Shown: positions 11,253-22,426 of the stretch, piece by piece
Position numbering within the stretch: the first letter of the stretch is position 1
How the letters are laid out: each line of letters opens with the position of its first letter
DNA from: Penicillium oxalicum
Taxonomy: Eukaryota > Ascomycota > Eurotiomycetes > Eurotiales > Aspergillaceae
NCBI RefSeq assembly: GCF_001723175.1
Contig: NC_064651.1
Coordinates: 1,798,001-1,862,000, forward strand
Length of the DNA: 64,000 nt
Direction of reading: 5' to 3'
Notes under the pieces: model-generated
Seen by the model: the letters and a program-made list of their open reading frames with translations, nothing else
Databases searched by the model: none
What the model was told of the DNA's origin: nothing
Program-made: the position numbers and the translations under genes

Positions 11253-12567
11253 TCAATCGCTCTCCGTCTCTTCATTGCCCATGAGGACCTGTAAAGCCAG
11301 CACCCACCGCATCACCTCGTGTTCCAGCGCGGTGAGCTTAGCCATGACGGCCATCAAGCTGGGGTCTTGGCTTTCTACACGAATCTTCTCTTTGACATGG
11401 ACTTCCTCACCGCGCCAATTGAACGCGGTGCCAATCTCATCGTGAGCCCGCGGTCGAGTGCCGAAGATGCGGTCTCTGAGTGAGAATCCGGTCAAGGAAA
11501 TGTCCGAGGCAAATGATCCGGCAGCCTGAGAAGAGGCGCTGTTTTCCAGAGTGCGGACCACCAGCACCAACGCCGAGTCTGCAATGGAGAGATGAAAGGA
11601 CAAGGATGGCGGAGGCGGCGGATCAAACATCTGGCTCAAGGCAACATCTTGGTATCAGTTGATTCTGCGGGAAAGTTCCCCCAAATGTGTAAGGGGATGG
11701 CGAGGGGAGATGCAGACTTCATGAGCTTACATTGTCCGACGCACTCATTTCCCACCAGTTACCTCGCTCCGGGCCATCCCCCTTGAGCATCTGGCGGGCC
11801 TCGCCGATGGTTTCCTTCAAGAGATGGAGCTGACTGAAAATGAAGGCGGCATTGAGCGGGTCACCGGTATAGGTGCTCACATCCACAATATCTAGACTCT
11901 GATTGACTAGATTGCGCACGGAAACCAGCTGCGGCAAGATCAGATCTGGGGCACCGGCACTCTGGGACAGCGTCAGACGGGTACTAGATGCGCCCCGTGG
12001 AGCAGGCAGCGAGGCCAGACGTAGCTGGATATCCTGCCGCGATCCAGAAGGTTAATGTTGGTGTCCAAGCCACACTTTCTTCCATGGTACTCTGATTGAA
12101 AATCACTAACTCCTTTGACCACTTTGGTGCCGATCCGAGTGACGAAGCCTTTTACACTCTCCGATCGCAGTGATGAGAGGACTAAGGTCGACCCCGGTTC
12201 TTGCGGGGCCAGTAATGTGGCGCACTCATGCAAGCCATCTTTCAGGGCGACGAGTGATTCTTGGAGAGACTGCAACAGCCACTCTAGCTCGCGAGTCTAA
12301 AATCTGGGGAGTCAGCCATCAGTGGACCACGAGAGAGGAAGAAACACAAAAGGGCCTAGACCCACTATGACCTGCCCTCTCCCTCTTACGCCAGACGGGA
12401 CTGACGCTATGTAGTCCATGACATGGGGGAGACAGGTTCCACCACCTGCATCATAGCCTTCGGCAGTTGTGGGAGGAAGGGAGGCCACATCGTTGACGTA
12501 CCAAAGTAGTCTCGACTTGCTGGTTTAGTTGCTCGGTCGAGAGCGGGGGATAGGCCCAAGTAGCCAT
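11253..12567 (-). CDS. RAV2: RAVE complex subunit Rav2 / Rogdi family
   Basis: Four exons in transcript order: 12567-12502, 12296-12111, 12033-11731 and 11630-11253. All introns are GT-AG and all junctions are phase 0, giving 310 residues. The joined protein runs WAYPPLSTEQLNQQVE, ELEWLLQSLQESL, LILPQLVSVRNLVNQSL, YTGDPLNAAFIFSQLHLL and SLSFHLSIADSALVL. These are features of the Rogdi leucine-zipper/RAVE subunit 2 family, whose usual length is about 300. Rav2 works with Rav1 and Skp1 to promote reassembly of the V1 and Vo sectors of the vacuolar ATPase on vacuoles and endosomes. Two sense-strand C runs lie 99-134 bases upstream of the start. Confidence 0.9.
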
Positions 12568-12665
12568 CGTAGAGGCTTGTGCGGATCGGATCCTCTTGTT
12601 TGTAGCTTGTTTTGAACCAAAAAAAAAAAAAGAAGAACGAGACGGGAGGGAGGAAAGAGAGAGAA

Positions 12666-12701
12666 GGGGGGGGGGCAAAAGGGGGGGGGGGGGGGGGGGG
12701 G
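12666..12701 (-). repeat. Two poly-G runs (10 and 21 G) upstream of RAV2
   Basis: G10 at 12666-12675 and G21 at 12681-12701, separated by CAAAA. On the RAV2 sense strand they are C runs 99-134 bases upstream of the ATG at 12567. Long G runs can form quadruplexes and are prone to length change. Confidence 0.92.
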
Positions 12702-13683
12702 ATCCTGGGCGAATACGAAGCTCGAGTCAGAGAGGTGCTACACGAGAAGACAGTGATGGGCACTCGGGAATAGTGTCATTCAGTCGTACACTCGTCTCTC
12801 AGTCAGCTGCTCTTTAGCTCCCGTAGTCCGGCAGCTCACTTCCCACTGACCGCTTCACGGGGGCGCAAGACAGTCCGTCGGGTGACGACCGCGTCACGTG
12901 CAGCAGCTCTGAGCGGGCGTATCCTCTTGGGCATAAGGTTCTCTCGGCAAGGCTTTGGTGGTTCGTTGGGTCACCGCCGATCAACGCAGGAAACTGGCAT
13001 AGGCAGACAAATTATTGGGTGCTGAGGGCTCACTGCGGACGAGAAAGTGACTCGGGACGGGTCAAGCCACGTCACCGCCGAGTCAATCTGCCAGTTGATG
13101 TCCTCACGGAAGAGAGCAAGAGAGTCCAGTCAACAAATCTCTCCAACGATTCAACTGCAACGTCGGGGGGTTCGTCACTTCGTCATGGACCGGAAAGAGC
13201 TAAACCTCCTCGAGTATAGCGGGGGGTGGGAAAGTGCAACTCGTTTAGAGTGTGTGCACCGCGGCCCCGAATGGACCTCCTTTGGAATCAAGTGGATCAG
13301 GCGGTCTTGAGTGGGTCGAATCGGGCTTCGGTGGGTCGCAACGGAGCGAATGAACTGCGGCCACACACAAAATTTCGAAAAGAGTCGACCGAGTGGACCG
13401 AGTCAAAATGGGCCAACCATCGGACCCAATTGGAGGGAGGATCCGGTGAGTGGATCCTTGTGCAACTATGACGCCATGATCCTCGCGATCTGTGAAGCTG
13501 CTCTCCGATGATGCTCACACCGCGCCATCAAGCCATCAGAGCGTAATGAGAAGAGCAACCTGCGTCAAGAGAGCAGGAGAGATGAATCGGATAGGCCCGG
13601 CATCATCGAAGTGCTACTGATGGTAGGGAAAGCAAAAGGTACCTGAAATATAGTCATACTTCATCCTTGCTCCCCAGGACTCG

Positions 13684-13860
13684 ATTTTTTTTCTCTCCTT
13701 TACTCTCTACCCTCTCTCTCTCTATTTCTAGCTCATTATCTGGAAACTGTCCCTATTGTGTGTGGCTTACATTTCCTAGCGCCGATCATCGACTACCTTC
13801 GCAGTTCGGGCATCAACCAGCAAATTCTGTCGAGCCACGCTAGGCAAATCACATATAAAT
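13684..13860 (+). promoter_or_regulatory. Core promoter of the SUR7-type gene: CT-rich tract and TATA element
   Basis: A dense T/C tract (13684-13732, with TCTCTCTCTC) is followed by TATAAAT at 13854-13860, 88 bases before the ATG. CT-rich blocks next to the start region are common in strongly expressed filamentous-fungal genes. That it works as the promoter is inferred. Confidence 0.5.
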
Positions 13861-13947
13861 CCTCCCGCGACCGCGCCACAACAAAGAGGTCTTTATTCGG
13901 CCGTTCATCATCGCCCGTATTCTCGTACCCTTTCGAGCGCATCCATC

Positions 13948-14986
13948 ATGCTTCTCAGCAGTAAGTATCAAGTTCCCAAGTTCGGAAACTCGAGAGACGG
14001 AGTGCAGAAAAGGACGTGTGGGGAAATATTCACAAAGCACAACCCGAGTACTTACCACGATAACTTGTAGGAGCATCCCTGGGCTTCCTCGGCCTGTTCT
14101 TCACGGCCGGCTCGATCGTGCTCATCTTCCTCACTCTCTTGGGTGGTGTGCGTAATAGTACGCCCTTGAATGAAGTGTACTTCCTCCAGGCCGACACCGG
14201 TAACATTCCTGGAGCGCCGGCGACCTCCCGTTGGACCTTCTGGAACGTCTGCAGTGTCAACGACAATGGCCGAAGCGTCTGTGGTGATGTTCACCCCGAC
14301 TTCCCCTTGGATCCCCCTGCGCAGAGCAACTTTGGCACCGAGCAGAATGTGCCTAACCAGTTCATCGGGTATGTGTTCCCCTAAACGCGATTCTCTTCGC
14401 TCTTTGCCCTTGCGCTGGCCCGTGCCAGACGAACGCACTGATGAGGGATACCCGAGCTTGGACGGAATCCACTAACATGACATGCTTAGAACCAACCACT
14501 ATTACCTCATGACTCGTTTCATGTTCCCCTTCGTCCTCATTGGCCTGTTCTTCACAGTCCTATCCCTGTTCACTGGTCTGCTGGCCATTTGCACTCGCAT
14601 CGGCAGCTACTTGTCCGGTCTCCTCGCATGGCTCGGCTTGACCTTCCAGACCATCACCACCAGTTTGATGACGTAAGTCTCTAAATCCTGCTTAAATGTC
14701 CCGTATCAACAAGCTAACGCGTTACGATAGTGCTGCGTACGTCCAGGGTCGCAATGCCTTCCAATCTAACGGTCAGAATGCCAAGGTGGGCGTCAAGGCC
14801 TTTGCGTTCATGTGGACTGCTACCGCCTGTCTCTTCATCGCTTGCATGATGTACTGCGCTGGCGGTGCCGTGGGTCGCAAGGACCGCAGCGGCTACAGTG
14901 GTCGCTCCGAGCGCCGCCGTGGCTTCTTCTCCGCTCGTTCCAACAGCCTCCGAAGCCAGAAGAAGGAAGAGTCCTCCTTCGCTTAA
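13948..14986 (+). CDS. SUR7/PalI family four-pass membrane protein
   Basis: Four exons: 13948-13960, 14071-14368, 14490-14672 and 14731-14986; 249 residues. The first exon is only 13 bases (MLLS plus one base). Hydrophobic segments lie at the N-terminus (SLGFLGLFFTAGSIVLIFL), in exon 3 (two, FPFVLIGLFFTVLSL and a second one) and in exon 4 (FAFMWTATACLFIACMMYC). The extracellular loop has WNVCSV...VCGDVHP, matching the Cys-containing loop of Sur7-type proteins. Such proteins sit in plasma-membrane eisosome/MCC domains or act as fungal claudin-like membrane organisers. The C-terminal tail is basic and Ser-rich. The last two introns have good branch sites (CTAAC) and acceptors. Which Sur7 paralogue it is cannot be told. 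Confidence 0.88.
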
Positions 14987-16260
14987 TTGAATCGCGTCGT
15001 CTCGGTCCGTCGACGGGAGCAGCAAAATCAACCAAACTACTTTGGAGCGACCCTGCACCTGGCGACAATCGACACGTGATACCTCACCTTTACGGGCAGA
15101 AAGTGCTCTATACTTTCTACCTTATGACAAACGCTTTTTCCAATTTGTTTTCTTGGCCTTGCGCTATTTGACCTGCCTGCGCTACTCACAATGATTGAGA
15201 GACCAGGACGTGCATCTCAAGGCAACCCCTGTGTCGACACTCGTTAAATGCTGTTATGATTCTTACCACGATCACTGAACCTTTTCTCTTGGCTTGCTGC
15301 TCAATTTTCCCCCTTCTTTTTTCTCAACATGTCCACCTTTTGCTGAGACATATTGTGCGTTACGCGTGCGTTGCACCGCCTGCCAGTTTACACCTGATCG
15401 CCTCGACCCTTGCGCCATGTTTTTCGCAATATGAACATGTGCAACTTCGAGGGACGAGGGGGGTATGCTCCCGCCCAGCAACTAATATTACATGTAATAT
15501 AATCTCTATTTTCCAATGGACTGAACTTGCTGATTCATTCTGCGTGCTTTAATACCTCTGCTTCTACCCTTGTAAATTACAGTCGAGTGTTTGTCTGATT
15601 ACCCGATACTACTTTAGTACAAAAGAGCTTCTGAAACTCCAGCACGGTGTCAGGTCTCACCTGGAGCCTGTCCTGGTGCGATGCAAAAAGCGCGCGACTC
15701 GACAAGCTCAGTTCCAATACTTAGATAGGTGGATATTCCATTGTCTGCTGGACAATACTGACAAGCCCAGGTAGCACCGCCACGAAGGTACCTCATCCCT
15801 TCGACCAACCTGGTAAACTAACCTGAAAGATAGTAGACATGGAAATTAAGGCAGAACAACGGGTAGGTACCCCCAGCTTACAGACAGGAAGCAACATGGA
15901 TAGATATCAAGTGCAAGATTGTCTAGGGCATTGCTATGAGCAAAAACGAGTCGTGAGCTTCGAGATACACATGGTGGAGATAAATCCCGTCAAGCTACAA
16001 ATTCTTGATCAACTTTCTAACCCGCGGTAGGTACCTCAAAATTCCAGGAGACTAGATTCTTTCCATATTCTGCTGATAGTCTATATAATATCCATCCGAG
16101 ATCAACAGAAAATGTGGCAGGAGAAAGGTCTCACGCGAGGCCAACATCATGGGCCGGGGGAAGAGGGAGAAAATAAACAAGAAAACAGCACGGCCTCTAT
16201 TTCAATCATGCATGCATCATCACGCCATAAGGGGGATCGCTTTTGGAGGGGGAATTCATC
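14987..16260. other. Intergenic region, SUR7-type gene to SSZ1
   Basis: Two 3' ends converge. A CACGTG lies at 15074-15079. No gene is supported in 1.27 kb. Confidence 0.6.
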
Positions 16261-18163
16261 TTAAGCGGAGCCGTTGATGGCACCGCGCACCGCGGTGGAA
16301 CCACCGACCTCGCGCACGGAGATCTGCAGGCCCAGATCGGGGTTGACGTGAATCATGACCTCGACCTTGGCGCCGGCCTTGACACCCTTGACGGCAAGCT
16401 CGGCTACGGGCTTCTCGGTCTTCCAGACAATCTCGCGGATCTCCTCCTCCTCATCATCATCGGAGTCAAAGTCAGAGTCCTCCTCCTCGGCGGCGGTCTT
16501 CTCCTCCTTAGCCTTGGGCTCGGGCTTGGTGACCTTGATCTCGCGGCTACCCTCGCAGACGCGAACCAGAACATCACCGCCCTCCTTGGGGGCACTGTAC
16601 TGGGCGATGCGACGAGCGGGGAGGGCAGTCTCGGCGTTGAGGAGGGGCTGGAAGCTGGTCTCGTTGTTGGATGTGAACTCAACACCGATGGCCTTGCTCA
16701 GGTGAGGGGTCACAGTGACCATGGGGTGGATGGACTGCTCGATGTCCTCAGTGTCGAATTCCTGGATCAGAGAGGCCTGGAAAGCGGCACCACGGGCGGC
16801 CAATTCGGAGGGGTTGATGGCGGAGGTGGAGGTGGAGGGAGCCAGAATGGTGGTCTTCTCGGGGAAGATGTTGGCGGCCAGCTGGGCGATCTTAGGGGTG
16901 TGGGAGGCACCGCCGGAGAAGATAACCTAGAAAAGCAGTCAGATTGAATACGTCGAAGAAAGAAAAGAGTATGCCGGCAGTTGCCAGTAGAAGGCGGGAG
17001 ATTGCCATACCTCGTCAATGTCAAGGACATCGAGATCGGCCTTCTTCACAACCTGCTCAATCAATCCGATGAACTGAGAAAAGACCTTGCCGGAGAGCAG
17101 CTCGAAGCGAGTACGGTTGATGGTGGAACCGTAGTCGATACCATTGACAAGGGACTCAATGCTCAGCTGAGCATTGGCGCTGAGGCTCAGAGCCTTACGG
17201 GTGCCCTCACCCTCAAGCTTCAGCTTGGCCAGACCGCGAGCATCCTCGCGAGGGTCGGCCTTGTGCTTCTTCATGAACTCCTTGGCGAAGTGGTCAATGA
17301 CGACCTGGTCCAAGGAGGCACCGCCGAGCTCGTAGTCGTGAGCAGTGGCCAGAATGGTGTACATGCCACCGCGGCAAGCAAGCACAGCAACGTCGGAGCG
17401 AGTGCCACCCAAGTCGGCCACGACAACGAGCTTGTCAGTGACGGTAGCCTCAGGGCGGGCATCGTAAGCCATAGCGGCAGCAACGGGCTCGGCAATGAGC
17501 TGGAGAACCTCAAGGCCGGCAGCCTTGGCGGCGGTGGTAAGAGCCTCACGCTGGGCATCGGTGAAGTTGGTGGGAACGGTGATCACAGCAGCGTTGACCT
17601 CCTTTCCGAGGAAGTCGGTGGCGGACTGCTTCAGGCGGCGGAGGTGACGGGTGGTGATTTCGGAGACGGAGACGGTGTTGGGGGTCTCGCTGGCGGTGTC
17701 ACGGATTGTGAAAGCGACAGTAGAGTCCTGCTGCTGGGGGTGGGCAGACTGGTGGCATGGGGTGGGGTCGATGGACTTGAAGTCCTTACCCAGGTAGTCG
17801 CGGAAGTATGCGACGGTGTTCTTGGAGTTGCGGACAAGTTGAGCCTTGGCTTGGGTACCGTGGTACTCCTCGCCGTCGATGTAGGAGAGGATGCTGGGAA
17901 TTTGACGGTCTTCGTGGATCGAGTCAGTCGAAAGTCATTGATGGACGGTGCTTTTTGAAAACTTACCTCCCTCCTCGTTGGCAATCACCTCAGCCTTGCC
18001 CTCCTATACTATTTTGTTAGCCATCCGATCATCTTCTCCTTAGTTACATCCAGGCGAGACGCACAGGTGAGATGCGGGCAATTGAACTGCACGAGTTACC
18101 AAACGAGATACCGATAGCGTAGCGCTCCGTCTCAGCGGAGGTACCGTTGACTGCGTCACCCAT
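16261..18163 (-). CDS. SSZ1: Ribosome-associated Hsp70-like protein Ssz1
   Basis: Four exons in transcript order: 18163-18065, 18003-17967, 17909-17011 and 16926-16261; 566 residues. Junctions restore the Hsp70 N-terminus (AIGISFGNS, then EGKAEVIANEEG, then DRQIPSILSYIDG). ATPase-fold motifs are visible: VITVPTNFTDAQREAL, LIAEPVAAAMAYD, VVVADLGGTRSDVAVL (phosphate-binding segment with a changed GGGT), and VIFSGGASHTPKI. The C-terminal substrate domain is shorter than in canonical Hsp70 and carries an acidic insert (EEEDSDFDSDDDEEEE). Short C-terminus and altered phosphate loop fit Ssz1, which pairs with zuotin in the ribosome-associated complex to assist nascent chains. A G8 run (18284-18291, C on the sense strand) lies upstream. 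Divergent from RRP40. Confidence 0.93.
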
Positions 18164-18739
18164 TTTTGAAATGTGATATATATTCCTTTTTTGGAAAATT
18201 GACAAGGAAAGACTCTGCTTCACAGTGTGTGCAGACGAGAAAAGTCAGAGAGCGACCGACGGATGGGGAATGTTATCGATGGAGGGGGGGGAAATCCGAG
18301 TCGAAAAATCTGAAGATTTTCGGGGGAAAGTGGCTAGTGCTTATCGATAAAGCGGTGGCGCAGTGCTTCCTCTACCTCTTCTGCACTGGGGCGTTTTCCT
18401 CCCCATCGCAGCGGTCCAGACTGAAAATTGCACTTAAAATTTCAGTTTCCCACAGTTAGAATACAGATTTCTCCATTGTGTTGGAGTAGAATTGAGCTAT
18501 TTGTGCCAATTTTCTAAATCCAGAGATATCTTTGCTTCACATAGCTTCGCCCTTGATAGGCTCCATCCTACATCACGTGGCGATAGCCAGATAAGAGGGC
18601 TTTGCGTTTTCTGCGCCGCGGAAGCAACCAAAATGTATCGCATCATTTCCTTGTCCCTCTTTTGACCTTGAATCACGCCTGGTCCGGATCGCTAATCGGC
18701 CTTGACGACAAAGATAATCTCGGAGTGCCATATCACATC
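18164..18739. promoter_or_regulatory. Shared upstream region of SSZ1 and RRP40
   Basis: 576 bp between two divergent starts. It contains G8 at 18284-18291 and an E-box CACGTG at 18575-18580, closer to RRP40. Regulation by a bHLH factor is possible but inferred. Confidence 0.5.
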
Positions 18740-19573
18740 ATGTCAGCACCACTTGTACTTCTACCGGGAGATGAAGTGCCCAGTGACCATCTACCAAGCA
18801 ACAACTCGAACCCTCTCAAATTAGGCCCAGGCCTTCGTCTTCTGTCGCAACCATCATCAAAGTCCGCCAACACTCACGGTCAGCATGTCTTGACAGCAAC
18901 CCAAGCTGGTGTTTTGACTACTGATGCGAAGCGCAACACTGTCTCGCTGCTGTCATTTTCCAATCGCCGGTACATTCCCACCGTCAACGACCTTATCATC
19001 GCCCAAATTCACCACTCCAGTGTGGACTACTTCCACTGCATGGTGACACCCCACACAGCACATGCACTTTTGGGTCAGCTTTCGTTTGAGGGCGCCACAA
19101 AGAAGACAAGACCTATGCTCAGGCAAGGTGATCTTGTCTATGCGCGCGTTCTGTCCATTGGTCTTGGTGCGGGCGCCGAAGTCGAATTGACTTGCGTCAA
19201 CCCAGCCACCGGCAAGTCCGAGCCTGGGGGGTTGGGTCCGCTGAACGGCGGCATGGTCTTCGATGTGTCTACCGGTATGGCCGCTCGTCTACTTCGGGCA
19301 AGTTCGTCCTCTTCCGAGCAGAGTGAGTCAATTGACGGGCTCGTGGTTCTTTCTGAGCTAGGAAAGAAGCTTGAAAGCCTTGGTGGATTTGAGATTGCCG
19401 TGGGTCGCAACGGCAAGGTCTGGGTTGATTGCTCAAATGCAGGAGAGAGTGCCATCAAAGCGACGATCGCGATTGGGCGTTGCCTACAAACCGTCGATGA
19501 GAAAAGCCTCGGCCCAGCTGATCAGAAAAAGTTTGTGACAAGAGTTCTGCGTGAGATGAAGTTGGCATCATAA
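18740..19573 (+). CDS. RRP40: RNA exosome cap subunit Rrp40
   Basis: A single exon of 277 residues from ATG 18740; the frame is open further upstream, but this ATG begins the family-typical PLVLLPGDEV. Visible parts are the N-terminal domain (LGPGLRLLSQ), an S1 RNA-binding domain (RRYIPTVNDLIIAQI to MLRQGDLVYARV) and the KH-like domain with GRNGKVWVDC, the diagnostic Rrp40/EXOSC3 motif. Rrp40 is one of three S1/KH cap proteins of the nine-subunit exosome core, which threads RNA to the Rrp44 and Rrp6 nucleases in nucleus and cytoplasm. A Ser-rich insert (ASSSSSEQSES) lies in the KH region. Confidence 0.93.
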   Translation: MSAPLVLLPGDEVPSDHLPSNNSNPLKLGPGLRLLSQPSSKSANTHGQHVLTATQAGVLTTDAKRNTVSLLSFSNRRYIPTVNDLIIAQIHHSSVDYFHCMVTPHTAHALLGQLSFEGATKKTRPMLRQGDLVYARVLSIGLGAGAEVELTCVNPATGKSEPGGLGPLNGGMVFDVSTGMAARLLRASSSSSEQSESIDGLVVLSELGKKLESLGGFEIAVGRNGKVWVDCSNAGESAIKATIAIGRCLQTVDEKSLGPADQKKFVTRVLREMKLAS

Positions 19574-20194
19574 TCGGTATCCATTCCGACGTCTGCATTT
19601 TGTTTCCAGGAGTACCGGTATGTTGATATTGGGGGCCACTCATTCGATGTATATATACCACCTGCCTACCACGTATTTTCAATCCACGCGCCACGATTGT
19701 CTTACTACGACACTTTCTACCTGACTTTCAGTTCTCCACCTCAATTGCAAGAAAGATAGACATGAGGACGAACAGAATAGTTTAGCAACCTTGCTCTGCC
19801 CTAGACTATTGGTCAAGCTTGCTCAGAGTAAACCGAAGGGCTTCATTCAGTGCTGGAGACAGCCAAGTCTACGACTAAACAATCATCGTCGCCAAAGGAA
19901 ACATGAAGAGACCCGGAGGTGTAGGTCAAAGACAATTGATGCCAAAACATAGAGCATATATAACTGAATACCTTTGCTTCCGCAACGCCTGGTCTGGTTG
20001 AGAATATCTCTTTTCTTATGCAAAAGTACCTATTCACGCCTGCCCAAGTACGTAGTTGCACGACTCGGGAAAGCGGTATGTGTTGCGGTAAGCTTTTCTG
20101 CCAAGTGTCGCGAATCGTGCGCCATAATTTTTGGGAGCTCTAATTTCCCCCACGGTATGATGCGTTGAACTCTGCGACCAAAAAAAATACACAA
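19574..20194. other. Intergenic region, RRP40 to Reb1-like gene
   Basis: 621 bp of 3' flank and promoter. No gene is supported. Confidence 0.6.
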
Positions 20195-22107
20195 ATGGAG
20201 ATTCTCGAGAGTCCGGGTATGAGTGCGCCTTTCCAATTGCTGATTTTTTTTTTTCAGCCTTTTGTTTTTCCTCACATAATTTCTAATATGCAGTAGACTC
20301 GGGACCTCCCATGCGATCGTCTACGACCGAAGGTCTAAAATCAAAGACAAAGAAGTCTTTAGAGAATGAAGAATCTTCTGCAACTGGCGTAGTCGAGGCG
20401 ACTGCGCTCGAAGATGACCCAACACGGTCTATAAAGCGCAAGCGGGAGTCACAATCAGGCCAACGGAGCAAGAACAAGAAAACCCGTCGAGAATCCGAGG
20501 TCGACCTGCTCACTAAGGTCGATGCAGACGTGTCTGGCCTTGATGAAGGTCAGAAACAAGCCCAAGATGCCGATTTGAAGAATGGGACGCCGTCTTCCCG
20601 CACTGCTCGAGAATCGAAGGCCACCAAATCGCGAAAGACCTCCGCGTCTGAGGATTCTCCAGACCCGATGTCCGATGTAAGAAACGGTACAGAGCAACCG
20701 AAAAAAGGACGAGGATTCCGGATCGGGGGCAAGAGTCAGCAGAAGATTGGATTCTTTGTCGAGGAGGAAGTAAAGGCGCTGGAACAATTCAAGATTAAAT
20801 TCTGCAACGCCCACGGTGTTCAGGGCCGGGTCTTTGACGCAATGGTCCAGCACTCCGAGCGCGGTGGGGACGAATGGCCTCTGCCGACAGACGTGCAATC
20901 GAAGAATGAATTCTGGAATGAAATCTATGCATTGATTCCCGACCGAGATCGTCGGTCCGTCTATCGATTCATGCGTCGTCATTTCCAAGACACTACGCAA
21001 AAGGCCCACGTATGGACTCCGGAGCAAGACGACGAGCTTGTTCGACTACATGCTCAACATGGACCCAAATACGCCCTCATTGCCAAACTACTCGGCCGCA
21101 GTGATGATGATGTGACGCAGCGTTGGAAGAATCGCTTGCAACATCGCGCAACCAAGAGGACTGGCGCCTGGAGCGAGGCTGAATTGGTCACCTTTGTCAG
21201 ATCGTTGGAGGAGTACCGGAAAATTCTGATCGAATCATCCGCAGATCCTGAAAAGGCAGGCAAGGATATCTGGGAAATGGATCTGAAGTCTATCTCCTGG
21301 GGTTCGATCAGTAATGGCATGGAGAATTCGCGGACCCGCCAACAATGCGCTGATAAGTGGCGGAAAATTTCGAAAAATATCAGGAATCTGCGTGAGACCG
21401 TAGATCCCGACGCCGACTTTGACCCGATCGAGGCAGCAAGGAGGTGGCAGCGATACAATGGCAGCTCATCGCGCGAGCGAAGCAGGCCTCTCGCTGTAGA
21501 TGACTTGGTGGACAGTGATGATGATGACGACGAGGAAGAGGGCTCTCGGATTCCTAGTTCCACCCCGGCTATTCTTCCCAAACTTGAATTCGAAGACGAG
21601 CAGCAAAGTGTCGACCTGGGCCAGGTAGCACAGGAGAACGATGCACATGAGCCATCAATAGATCAGGACGATGCCGAGGCAAATGGCGTCTCCGATGCTG
21701 AAGACTCGCCGAAGCCAGTCGACACTTTCACGGAAGAGTTTGCAGCAGTGGAACCTGCATCCCCTTCTCTGCTGGTCGAGCAGGGCCTCACGACTGAAAA
21801 ACAAAAGTTACGAGAAGAAAAAAGGGAAAAGAAACGCAGGAAGAAGGAAGAAAAAGAGCGAAAGAAGCAAGAGGAAGAAGCGCCTGCGAATGCAAGGGAC
21901 GAGACCCATCTGCTTCAGGAAAGCGAGGACAATAGGAGTGATGCCAATTCATCCACTCCAAAGACCGCGAAGCGCAAGGATAAGAAGCGTCGAAAGTCGG
22001 AATTGAATGATGCCGAACTGGTCGAGTCATCAAGGAAGAAGAGTAAGAAGGAGAAGAAGAGCAAGAAGGCGGCGCAGGAAGACGATATCAACGATGGAGC
22101 TCTGTGA
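20195..22107 (+). CDS. Reb1-like Myb DNA-binding protein
   Basis: Two exons, 20195-20216 and 20294-22107, giving 611 residues. The short first exon (MEILESP) is supported by a GTATGA donor, a TCTAAT branch site and a TGCAG acceptor, and joins in frame; without it the first ATG is at 20311. Residues about 200-245 form a Myb-like repeat (NEFWNEIYALIPDRDRRSVY). Residues 247-290 form a second (WTPEQDDELVRLH, then KLLGRSDDDVTQRWKNR). A third lies at about 300-370 (GAWSEAELVTFVRSL to CADKWRKISK). This arrangement matches Reb1/Nsi1, which bind rDNA terminators and promoters to block polymerase I or organise chromatin. The C-terminal 100 residues are Lys/Glu-rich (KREKKRRKKEEKERKK type), likely nuclear localisation and coiled coil. 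The exact paralogue is not certain. Confidence 0.85.
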
Positions 22108-22426
22108 TGAAGGAGATTTTGACCTCATCACTGCGCGTGAGGCGTTTCCATCACGCAGCTGCCTGGATTACTTCTGATCCTTCAGGCATTTTCGTTGACC
22201 CGATCTTGTCTGCGAATTGTCTCGGCATCAAAGGTGTACAATAGTTCACTGATTTGATCGATTCACCAGTTGGCAGTAAAGCTCGTGTGTCGTCAAACGC
22301 ATAACGTTGTCAGCGGATCGCAACCAACGCCTAGGGTAATGTGATCTTAGGCTTGATAATTACAATCAAAGTATTTTTCTCGCAAACAAAAAAAAAGAGA
22401 GAAGTCCATTGTTCTAATAACGCTTT
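22108..22426. other. Short convergent intergenic region
   Basis: 319 bp between two 3' ends with an A-rich stretch near 22387. Nothing else seen. Confidence 0.6.

Larger units (their letters stand above)
12568..13947. other. Divergent intergenic region, RAV2 to SUR7-type gene
   Basis: About 1.4 kb with promoters for both genes. It contains the G runs, a CACGTG at 12895-12900, a pyrimidine-rich tract at 13684-13732 and TATAAAT at 13854-13860. No gene is supported. Confidence 0.6.

Noticed and set aside
16243..17958. Long open frames on the plus strand opposite SSZ1 (234 and 325 codons)
   Set aside because: Antisense open frames are a known effect of codon bias in Hsp70 genes. They lie exactly over the SSZ1 exons and read Gly/Val/Leu-rich text without family resemblance.
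20311..20313. ATG at 20311 as the start of the Reb1-like gene
   Set aside because: A short upstream exon (20195-20216) with good splice signals joins in frame; 20311 remains possible if that intron is not real.
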